From CAZDRX01 sp964508225 (GTDB lineage Bacteria; Patescibacteriota; Gracilibacteria; Peribacterales; Peribacteraceae), in contig CAZDRX010000009.1 of the NCBI GenBank assembly GCA_964508225.1, positions 3,385-67,384 of the forward strand: a DNA stretch of 64,000 bases, in the 5' to 3' direction. Below are positions 40,704 to 47,878 of this stretch, piece after piece. The first letter of the stretch is position 1. Each line of letters starts with the position of its first letter. The position numbers and the translations under genes are program-made. The notes under the pieces are model-generated. The model saw nothing but the letters and a program-made list of their open reading frames with translations. It ran no database searches and was not told where the DNA came from.

Positions 40704-41463
40704 AGCCCTCCGCTTCGAGCTTCTTCGTGGAGAGAATGCAGTTACTCCTCGGCGCCTTGGTGACGCCCGAGAGATCCTTCGCCGTGATGCGCTCGAAGGT
40801 GTGGCTGGGATCGATCGTCTTTTTGTACATCTCCATAATGGTGTACGGCGACATCGCACCGGGGTTCACGACGTTGTAGATCCCCGTCGCACGCTTCTTG
40901 ATGAGACCCTCGAGGACGACGAAGAAGTCGGGGATGTAGGTGAGTGAATTCACTTCATCGAGCACTTTCGTGTACTTGATGAGCTTGCTGATCAAGTTAC
41001 GCGCACTGGGAGTCCGATCGAACGGCATACGGAGGCGGAGCTGGAGGACGGGAAAAGGCTTGAGAAGCTGATCGCTCATGGCTTTGGTGAGCGAGTAGAA
41101 GCTCCCGGTGAAATTGGGCGCATCATCCTCGGAGAAGCCCTTACCGCCAGCATCGCCGTCGTAGATGCAGCCGGAACCGACGTGGACAAAGTAGATCCCC
41201 CGCTTCTGGGTTTCCTCCAGAAGCACGAGCGGACCCGTGACATTCGCACGGAGCGTCTCCTCTTTATGATCCTCGCACCAGTCGACGTTCGGCTTGCCCG
41301 TCTTGCCTGCGGCATTGATGACGATGTCGGGTTTTTCGCGGTCGAGGACTTCGCGCACGAAGACCGGATCGGCAATATCGCCTGTCGGTGCGACGGCACC
41401 GGGATAGAGCGTGCATAAGTGGGAGCCGATGAAACCCTGAGCGCCGAAAACGACGATCTTCAT
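40618..41463 (-). CDS. RmlD-like NAD(P)-dependent sugar reductase/epimerase (SDR)
   Basis: The 281-residue extended SDR starts MKIVVFGAQGFIGSHL, the GxxGxxG NAD-binding motif. It has VINAAGKTG and a catalytic Tyr-Lys pair in SFYSLTKAMSDQL, preceded by Ser/Thr candidates. The overall match is to dTDP-4-dehydrorhamnose reductase-like enzymes. It could finish a deoxysugar for surface glycans; rmlA, rmlB and rmlC are not in the window, so the substrate is unknown. A TAGGAT box lies 6 nt before the ATG. It diverges from the metallopeptidase gene and overlaps the convergent 131-residue gene by 86 nt. Confidence 0.87.
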   Translation of the reverse strand: MKIVVFGAQGFIGSHLCTLYPGAVAPTGDIADPVFVREVLDREKPDIVINAAGKTGKPNVDWCEDHKEETLRANVTGPLVLLEETQKRGIYFVHVGSGCIYDGDAGGKGFSEDDAPNFTGSFYSLTKAMSDQLLKPFPVLQLRLRMPFDRTPSARNLISKLIKYTKVLDEVNSLTYIPDFFVVLEGLIKKRATGIYNVVNPGAMSPYTIMEMYKKTIDPSHTFERITAKDLSGVTKAPRSNCILSTKKLEAEGFTLRPVEQAVAEALAELSRLSVAAPARP

Positions 41464-41518
41464 GGGCACATCCTACACCAACTCCCGACCCGATTCCGAG
41501 AGACGCTACAATCCGGCT

Positions 41519-42229
41519 GTGACCTGTCAGATCCCCTACCGCATCGAGAAGTCGCGCAACCGCACATCGCGTGCGATCCTGCGTGACGGCGCGATCCTCA
41601 TCCGTCTGGCACGCGGACTCTCCGGCTTTGAAGAGCAGAAGCACATCGACAATCTGCTCCGGCGGATGACGAAAGCCGCCGTGAAAGAAGGGCAGAGAAC
41701 CGTGATCGATCCATTCCGTGCCATCCTCGACGGTGCGATGCAGGCCGATGTCACGCTCGCCGCGGGAACGGTGATCCGCCTGCACATCGTCGAGTCCCAT
41801 GCGAAGCGTACGAAAGCGATGCGTCACGGTTCGGCGTGGGTCATCCGCAAAAGCAGCCATACCGACACGAGGACATTCCACCGCTTCCTGTGGAAGCTCG
41901 TGTCGATGCACGCCGCGAAAGAGGTGGAGCTCCTCGTACGGCAGATCAATGACGAGACCTTCCGCGAAGACGTCCGCTCCGTGAAGCTCAAGTTTCTGCG
42001 CTCGCGGTGGGGCAGCTGTTCGCTCGGCAGGCACATCACACTCGCCACTCCCCTGCTCTTCACAACGCCCGCGATCCTCCGGTACGTCATCATCCATGAG
42101 CTTGCGCACATCCTGCACCACGACCATTCGCGGAGATTCTGGGCTGCGGTGGAGACACACGACCCCGATTTCCGCGTCAGTCTGAAAGCGCTCAAGCTGA
42201 TGCGGCTCCCGTCGCTGCGCGGAGACTAA
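41519..42229 (+). CDS. YgjP-like (DUF45) zinc metallopeptidase
   Basis: The 236-residue protein ends with a zinc-binding motif, VIIHELAHILHHDHSRRFW: two His and a Glu of HExxH plus a third His 4-5 residues later, characteristic of the YgjP/DUF45 metallopeptidase family. The segment KFLRSRWGSCSLGRHI upstream is also conserved (RWGSC). The GTG at 41519 is preferred because TACAAT (41507-41512) lies 6 nt upstream, the leaderless pattern; an ATG at 41462 would overlap the divergent gene's start. The substrate is unknown. Confidence 0.85.
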   Translation: MTCQIPYRIEKSRNRTSRAILRDGAILIRLARGLSGFEEQKHIDNLLRRMTKAAVKEGQRTVIDPFRAILDGAMQADVTLAAGTVIRLHIVESHAKRTKAMRHGSAWVIRKSSHTDTRTFHRFLWKLVSMHAAKEVELLVRQINDETFREDVRSVKLKFLRSRWGSCSLGRHITLATPLLFTTPAILRYVIIHELAHILHHDHSRRFWAAVETHDPDFRVSLKALKLMRLPSLRGD

Positions 42230-42285
42230 AGATTGACGGCGCGGAGGGAAAGGATATATCAAGGGATACTTTCCCCGCCTTCCCG

Positions 42286-42813
42286 ATGCCCGAACGTCAG
42301 TTCCACGTCGACCTGCCTCCGAAACTCGTGGCGATGGATACGGGTGACCGCAAGAAGGCCATTGCAAGTCTCCGGACACAGCTCGTGACGACGCAGCCGG
42401 TACAGGATGCCAAGGGGGCACCGCTGCGTCAGTCAACGACGGGTTTTTCCGAGAGCACCGCATACCGCAGCGAAGCACTCGTCACCTTCTACTCGGAACA
42501 ACCTCAGGCACAGGCCGTCATCGAAGCCCTCGGGATGAGAGTCTTCGAACTCATCATTGCCGAAATGCCGCGGAGTCTCCTCGAAGACCGTGAGAAACAG
42601 GATGCAGCAGTGGAAGGTCTGTGCCGCCAGATCAACGAGCGGCTTAGGAAGTCCGTCGCAGAGGACACTCCGGAAGAGAAGATCCCGCATGTGGCTACCC
42701 GTATTCCCGAGACGAATCGCACGGTATTCCACACGAAAGCATACGGCGAGAAGACCGGAGCCTACGTACGGAATCTCTACTCAAAATCGAAGATCACGGT
42801 CCTCGGAGCCTGA
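42286..42813 (+). CDS. Hypothetical protein (175 aa)
   Basis: The 175-residue protein has no signal peptide or membrane segment. It has a polar N-terminus (about 1-60), then helical segments (QAQAVIEALGMRVFELIIAE) and a basic C-terminus (AYVRNLYSKSKITVLGA). I do not recognise it. A GATACT box and a pyrimidine-rich leader with TTTCCCC precede the ATG. It lies directly upstream of ftsK on the same strand, with a promoter-like TATACT between them, so co-transcription is not required. Confidence 0.6.
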   Translation: MPERQFHVDLPPKLVAMDTGDRKKAIASLRTQLVTTQPVQDAKGAPLRQSTTGFSESTAYRSEALVTFYSEQPQAQAVIEALGMRVFELIIAEMPRSLLEDREKQDAAVEGLCRQINERLRKSVAEDTPEEKIPHVATRIPETNRTVFHTKAYGEKTGAYVRNLYSKSKITVLGA

Positions 42814-42858
42814 AATTGCGTGTTCTAAAGACTCCCCTTTTCGGTATACTGATTCCCG

Positions 42859-45132
42859 ATGGCCAAGTCCCGCCGCAGAAAGGCAGTCCGGAAGACCAGG
42901 CGTCGCTCGTCATCGAGCGATCTGAATCTGGATCTTGACCTCAAGGATNNNNNNNNNNCGCGCAGACAGGTGAAAGCGGTGATCACGATCGGTATCGGTC
43001 TCGTGCTCTTCCTCGCACTCCGCGAGAACGCAGGGGCTCTCGGCCATGCGATCAACCGCACGCTCATGTTCCTCTTCGGAGGCTACGGCGCGCTCTTCCC
43101 GAGCACCCTGATCCTCTTTGGATGCCTCCTCATGGTGGGCACATCGCCGAACATCGAGCTCAAGCGCGGTGTGGGCTTGAGTCTCATCCTCGCATCGTTC
43201 CTCGGCATCGCGACCCTGATGGCGCCGATTGCCGACATCGCGGAGAAACGAGACGAGCTCGGCGGCGCGATCGGGTTCATGATGGCGTTCCCGTTCGCGG
43301 CATTCGTGAGCAAAGGAGCCGGATTCATCATGCTCGGGGCACTCATCCTGACGGGACTCTTCATCACGTTCGAGCCCGACATTCCTGCCATCATCCAGCG
43401 ATTCACCGCAGCCGAAGAGAAGAAGCGCCGCAGCTCTGCCCGTGCGGATGAAGAAGAGGAGGACGAAGAGGAAGAAGAGGACGAGATCCGTCTCCCGCAG
43501 GTCGACAGCGACAAAGATCTCATCGAGCAGGATCTCGACGAGGTGGACATCAACATCGTCCGTCCGGCATTCGCAGAAGAAGCGAAGAAGGCCGACTCCA
43601 AGAAGAAGGAGAAGCCGACTGCACCGCTGGTGCAAGCCATGGCGAAGGCGGCAGCCAAGGAACTCCTTGAGATGAAGGACACGCGCTTCGAGGAATGGAA
43701 GTTTCCGGAGATGGATCTGCTCGAGAACAAGCGCAGCGAACTCACGGTGAACGACGATGAACTCAAGCGTCAGGCCGCGCTCATCAAGGAGAAGCTCGCA
43801 GAGTTCGAGATCGACGTCACGATGAAAGACGCGCACCCCGGTCCCACGGTCACACAATTCACACTCCAGCCTGCGGAAGGCATCAAGCTGAGCAAGATTG
43901 AAGGCCTGAAGAACGATCTCGCTCTCGCTCTCGCCGCACAGAGTCTGCGTATCGAAGCTCCGATCCCGGGCAAGGCTCTCGTGGGTCTCGAGATGCCGAA
44001 TGAGATCCGCTCGACCGTCTACCTGCGGGAAATGCTCGAGGCGCCGCAGTTCAAACAGTCGGACTCACCGCTCACCATTCCTCTCGGCCGCGGCGTGTCG
44101 GGTGATGCGTTCGTGGCTGCCATTGAAGACATGCCTCACCTCCTCATCGCGGGTGCGACCGGTGCGGGTAAGTCCGTGGCGATGAATACGTTCCTCATCT
44201 CGCTCCTGTTCCAGAATGCTCCTCACGAACTCAAGTTCATCCTCATCGACCCCAAGCGCGTCGAGCTCATGCCCTACAACGGCATCCCGCACCTCCTCAC
44301 GCCGGTGATCACGGAATCGGACAAGGCTCTGCAGGCACTGCGTTGGGCCATCGCGGAAATGGGGCGCCGTCTCCACCGCTTCTCGGAAGGAGGAGTCCGT
44401 AACCTCGCGGAGTACAACGACAAGCAGACCGAAGAGGACAAGAAGCTGCCACGCATCGTGATCGTGGTCGACGAGCTCGCCGATCTCATGATGAGGCAGC
44501 ACCGCAAGGACACGGAGACGATGATCGCGCGCATCGCCCAGATGGCACGTGCCGTCGGCATGCACCTCATCATCGCCACCCAGCGCCCGAGCGTCGATGT
44601 CATCACAGGTCTCATCAAAGCCAACATCCCGACCCGCATCGCGTTCCGCGTGGTGAGCGCCATCGACTCCCGCACAATCCTGGATTCCATCGGCGCGGAA
44701 GACCTCCTCGGCAAAGGTGACATGCTCTACATGAATGCATCCACGCCGAAGCCCATCCGTATCCAGGGCATCTACATCTCCACGAAGGAGATCGAGCGCG
44801 TCATCAATGCGATCAAAGTCGCAGGCGGCGGCATGCTCACGGAAGAGATCTCTCTCGGAGACGGAAGCAGAGAGGAGAACGACGCGGTGACCGGAGCGAC
44901 GGCCCTCATCAATCTCGATGCCGACGACAACGGCGGCGACGACATGTTCTTCGAGGCTGTGCGCGTGGTGCAGGAGACGGGCAAGGCGTCGGCCTCGCTG
45001 CTCCAGCGCCAGCTCAAGGTGGGCTACGCCCGGGCAGCACGTCTGCTCGATATCATGGAAGAGAAGAACCTCATCGGCCCTTCGGACGGCGCCAAAGCGA
45101 GGAAGATCTTCATGGATAAAATCACGCAGTAA
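42859..45132 (+). CDS. ftsK: DNA translocase FtsK (with assembly gap)
   Basis: FtsK pumps chromosomal DNA at the closing septum. The predicted protein has a basic N-terminus, four transmembrane helices (about 35-165), an acidic linker (about 190-235), and the RecA-like motor. The motor has Walker A in LLIAGATGAGKSVAMNTF (about 430), Walker B in RIVIVVDELADLMM and IIATQRPSVDVITG. The C-terminal winged gamma domain, which reads polarity sequences, is complete (GKASASLLQRQLKVGYARAA). Ten Ns at 42949-42958, near codon 30, interrupt the coding sequence; the frame after the gap is right, but the exact length and residues there are unknown. A TATACT box lies 8 nt before the ATG. Confidence 0.95.
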   Translation: MAKSRRRKAVRKTRRRSSSSDLNLDLDLKDXXXXRRQVKAVITIGIGLVLFLALRENAGALGHAINRTLMFLFGGYGALFPSTLILFGCLLMVGTSPNIELKRGVGLSLILASFLGIATLMAPIADIAEKRDELGGAIGFMMAFPFAAFVSKGAGFIMLGALILTGLFITFEPDIPAIIQRFTAAEEKKRRSSARADEEEEDEEEEEDEIRLPQVDSDKDLIEQDLDEVDINIVRPAFAEEAKKADSKKKEKPTAPLVQAMAKAAAKELLEMKDTRFEEWKFPEMDLLENKRSELTVNDDELKRQAALIKEKLAEFEIDVTMKDAHPGPTVTQFTLQPAEGIKLSKIEGLKNDLALALAAQSLRIEAPIPGKALVGLEMPNEIRSTVYLREMLEAPQFKQSDSPLTIPLGRGVSGDAFVAAIEDMPHLLIAGATGAGKSVAMNTFLISLLFQNAPHELKFILIDPKRVELMPYNGIPHLLTPVITESDKALQALRWAIAEMGRRLHRFSEGGVRNLAEYNDKQTEEDKKLPRIVIVVDELADLMMRQHRKDTETMIARIAQMARAVGMHLIIATQRPSVDVITGLIKANIPTRIAFRVVSAIDSRTILDSIGAEDLLGKGDMLYMNASTPKPIRIQGIYISTKEIERVINAIKVAGGGMLTEEISLGDGSREENDAVTGATALINLDADDNGGDDMFFEAVRVVQETGKASASLLQRQLKVGYARAARLLDIMEEKNLIGPSDGAKARKIFMDKITQ
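42949..42958. other. Assembly gap (ten Ns)
   Basis: Ten undetermined bases lie inside the first 35 codons of ftsK. A run of exactly ten is a common placeholder, so the true missing length may differ. Confidence 0.99.
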
Positions 45133-45144
45133 GAGGGAAAATGA

Positions 45145-45173
45145 TTGACGCAGCCAGTGGCGGTTCGTAGACT
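45145..45173 (+). promoter_or_regulatory. Predicted promoter of the 66-aa gene
   Basis: TTGACG (45145-45150), a 17-nt spacer and TAGACT (45168-45173) end 13 nt before the ATG at 45187. Confidence 0.5.
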
Positions 45174-45186
45174 GCGCCGCCCTTTC

Positions 45187-45387
45187 ATGAACACCTCCCT
45201 CTCCCCACACGGCCAAGACGATCTGGACAGCGTGATCGACCAGATGGATCGCGATCGCGTGCTGCTCGCTATCGCGGGGGTCCGTGAGCTTGAAGCACGG
45301 CATTCGCCACGGAGCAGGCAGTCGAAAGAAGCGACGGATCTTCAGGATGAAATCCGTGACAATATCTCGGAGTGGGCGGGTCTGTAA
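45187..45387 (+). CDS. Small hypothetical protein (66 aa)
   Basis: The 66-residue protein is charged and helical (MNTSLSPHGQDDLDSVIDQM through IRDNISEWAGL), without cysteines or membrane segments. I do not recognise it. The ATG at 45187 fits the promoter 13 nt upstream better than an in-frame start at 45145 that would lie inside the -35 box. It sits between ftsK and rdgB. Confidence 0.5.
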   Translation: MNTSLSPHGQDDLDSVIDQMDRDRVLLAIAGVRELEARHSPRSRQSKEATDLQDEIRDNISEWAGL

Positions 45388-45405
45388 GGCGGTATACTCG
45401 GAGGC

Positions 45406-46017
45406 ATGGAGCTTCTTCTCGCCACGACGAACAAGGGCAAGGTCATCGAGATCGGTGAGTGCTTCGCAGGACTTCCGCTTGTGGTCAGGACTCCGCAGGA
45501 TTTCAAGATCAAGGAGACGCCTCATGAACACGGGAAGACCTACCGTGATAATGCCATCATCAAAGCAACGTACTATCACGAACTTGCCGGTGTCCCCACA
45601 CTCGCGGACGACTCGGGCATCGTCGTGGACGCGCTCCGGGACGAACTCGGTGTCCAGACACGGAGGTGGGGTGCGGGCAATGATGCGACGGACGAAGAGT
45701 GGATCAGGCACTTCCTCGAGCGGATGTCGAAGGAGAAGAATCGCCGCGCGCAGTTTGTCTGCAGCCTCGCCTACATCGGTATCGACGGCGAGCTGGAGAC
45801 CTTCGAGGGAACATGCGACGGCGTGATCACAGAGACACGCGAAGCCGACTATCTCCCAGGTCTTCCGATCTCAGCCTGCTTCAAGCCTGATGGCTTCGGA
45901 GCCGTGTATTCAGCCATGTCTATTGAACAAAAGAATAGTACAAGTCACCGGGGGCGTGCGCTGAGGAAAATGCGGGAATTCCTGAGTCAGAAACTCGCCT
46001 CCTCCGGTACGTCATGA
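45406..46017 (+). CDS. rdgB: Non-canonical purine NTP pyrophosphatase (RdgB/HAM1)
   Basis: RdgB removes dITP, XTP and related damaged nucleotides from the pool. The 203-residue protein has the HAM1 signatures LLATTNKGKVIEIGE at the start, TYRDNAIIKATYY, LADDSGIVVDALRDELGVQTRRW and the substrate-binding segment FKPDGFGAVYSAMS; the family more often has FGYDPIF there. Its ATG has a TATACT box 7 nt upstream; GGAGG just before it is too near to act as a Shine-Dalgarno. The ATGA overlap with the next gene suggests translational coupling. Confidence 0.94.
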   Translation: MELLLATTNKGKVIEIGECFAGLPLVVRTPQDFKIKETPHEHGKTYRDNAIIKATYYHELAGVPTLADDSGIVVDALRDELGVQTRRWGAGNDATDEEWIRHFLERMSKEKNRRAQFVCSLAYIGIDGELETFEGTCDGVITETREADYLPGLPISACFKPDGFGAVYSAMSIEQKNSTSHRGRALRKMREFLSQKLASSGTS

Positions 46018-47084
46018 GTACGGCCGTCGAAGCGACCGGCCTGATCAAAGTGACGCTGGATACGGCGTACATCGGGCATCCGAAGGATCGGAAGAAGATT
46101 GATCAGGCGATGACCGTCATGCACGAAGCGAACCTTCTCGGGCCAAAGTCGCTGCAGGAAGCGCCTGAGATTCTTGCACAGGGGCTCAGGCTGTATGCGC
46201 ATCTCTTTCCGAATCCGAACGAACGCGAAAGCGACCGTCTCATCGGAGCACGTCTGGAGAACGATGGTATCGCGGATGGGAAAGCATCGTGCTTCGATAT
46301 CATCATCGGTCGTGACTCGTCGGGAGCTGTCATCTCATGGCACCAGTTCTCTACGATTCCTCTCGACGGCGAGTCTGCCGCAGTCGCCTACATGCAGTAT
46401 ACGGGGAGCGCAGGCGAGGACTTCATGCGGCGGGAGTACGGCAGGAAAGAAAGCCACCACGGGCACGGCATCTACACCTACAACATTGCGCTCATGCAGC
46501 AGATTGCCGATGCACGTGCGCGGAAAGCTCTCCGACGCTCTCAGGGTCTGAAGGGATACATCCTCGAAACCGAAATCTCAGGACAGGGCAACGCTGCGGA
46601 GGAGATCCGCTACACGGCTGAGCGTCTGAGGATCCACGAACGTACAGGCGCGAAAGCACTCATGATCAGGATGAAGGACGGAAGTCTTCTCTCGCCTCAC
46701 TACCAGCCGTCGCTCGGCGAAGGCCGTGAAGCAACGAAGCTGCTCCTGCTCTTCAGACCGATGAAGTACGACGCAATGAAAATCCATGAGTCTGAATCGT
46801 TCCCGAAGGATGAGGCGGAGCGGATTGTGATGGCATTCATCGGGAATTTCGAGACTGAGGGATTCGATCCTCGTCTCGTGGAAGAAGGTCGCGCACTGAT
46901 CAGAAGATGGTTCTCCTCAGCAGAAAGTTGCATGCTCGTCGCTCCCTCGCAGGTGCCAAACGTGATTGAGATGTCGCGCACCGATGATCTGCTGAGGAAA
47001 ATGACCGAGCGTGACTTCGGAGACTTGGATCTCCATGCGGCACAGATACAGGGAGCTCTGAAACCGTTTTTTCCGCTTGTATAA
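46014..47084 (+). CDS. Hypothetical protein, possibly GNAT-like (356 aa)
   Basis: The 356-residue protein has no signal peptide or membrane helix. Its middle (about 140-260) looks faintly like an acetyltransferase fold: a strand with GYILETEIS, followed by RIHERTGAKALMIRM, reminiscent of the final helix-strand of GNAT enzymes. The acetyl-CoA P-loop (RxxGxG/A) is not clear, so this is weak. It overlaps rdgB by ATGA and may be made with it. It converges on a secreted protein gene 13 nt away. Confidence 0.6.
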   Translation: MSTAVEATGLIKVTLDTAYIGHPKDRKKIDQAMTVMHEANLLGPKSLQEAPEILAQGLRLYAHLFPNPNERESDRLIGARLENDGIADGKASCFDIIIGRDSSGAVISWHQFSTIPLDGESAAVAYMQYTGSAGEDFMRREYGRKESHHGHGIYTYNIALMQQIADARARKALRRSQGLKGYILETEISGQGNAAEEIRYTAERLRIHERTGAKALMIRMKDGSLLSPHYQPSLGEGREATKLLLLFRPMKYDAMKIHESESFPKDEAERIVMAFIGNFETEGFDPRLVEEGRALIRRWFSSAESCMLVAPSQVPNVIEMSRTDDLLRKMTERDFGDLDLHAAQIQGALKPFFPLV

Positions 47085-47097
47085 GGGCTCCGCCAGA

Positions 47098-47748
47098 TTA
47101 CAGTCCTCCGAGTACATACTCGGGCGGCGGGTCGCCAAGCAGCCTGCCTCTCTTGTCGAGCACAAGCTGAACCGAAGGATCGTCGGGGAACTGCCAGACC
47201 CTCAGGTCTCCACGATGGTAATCGCGGCAACTGAATGGAATGCGTACGCGGATCCTCCCCTGCCGGTGCTCATACACATCCTGATTGGAACGGAGGAGCG
47301 CCGGTGAAAGATAACTGCTTCTGATACACGCATTCCACACCGGATTGGAGGAAATCACGCTGCCCTGCGGATCAATTCTCAGCAGCTTCGGTTTTGCGCG
47401 GACAATTTCCGCTGACACAGGCGAAGGGCAACGGGCTTTCACCATGGCAATGCGTATCGCCTTCTCGTCCATATCCAGCATTGCCGAAAGATCCCGTGAA
47501 GCCACCGCAAGAAGTTCTGCCGATCGATCGTCCGGAAGAATCTTCGAGAGTGAGCAGAAGAGCTGTGCGTGAAGAGCAGGATCACGGTACACGTGTTCAT
47601 GGAGATAGCGTGCGGCAGCGACAAACCTCACGAGTTCACTCCCCTGACGAGATGCCCTGTGCCGGGCGTAGTGCGCGTCACGCTGTGCCGAGGCAGTCAC
47701 AGGGCACAGAAGAGCAATGAGGCAGATGATGAGGGAGAAAGATTTCAT
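47098..47748 (-). CDS. Secreted hypothetical protein (216 aa)
   Basis: A clear signal peptide (1-21, LIICLIALLCPVTASAQ) is followed by about 195 residues with four cysteines (in LFCSL, KARCP, WNACI and PFSCRDY) that could form disulfides. The C-terminus is Gly/Pro-rich. I do not recognise a family. The 130 nt upstream (47749-47878) hold no gene and no clear promoter. Confidence 0.65.
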   Translation of the reverse strand: MKSFSLIICLIALLCPVTASAQRDAHYARHRASRQGSELVRFVAAARYLHEHVYRDPALHAQLFCSLSKILPDDRSAELLAVASRDLSAMLDMDEKAIRIAMVKARCPSPVSAEIVRAKPKLLRIDPQGSVISSNPVWNACIRSSYLSPALLRSNQDVYEHRQGRIRVRIPFSCRDYHRGDLRVWQFPDDPSVQLVLDKRGRLLGDPPPEYVLGGL

Positions 47749-47878
47749 GACACTATTCCATCATCGATACGGCTCCTCTGTGAGCCCCATTGAGGCAGGC
47801 TACGTTGTATGTACAGAAAGATGCCTTCTGTTTGCTGAGAATCAGGTTCTGTCACACGTCAGAACACCCTTCGCGTGG

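Noticed and set aside
42949..42958. Whether ftsK is broken by a frameshift
   Set aside because: The downstream frame is continuous through all FtsK motifs; the interruption is only the N run.
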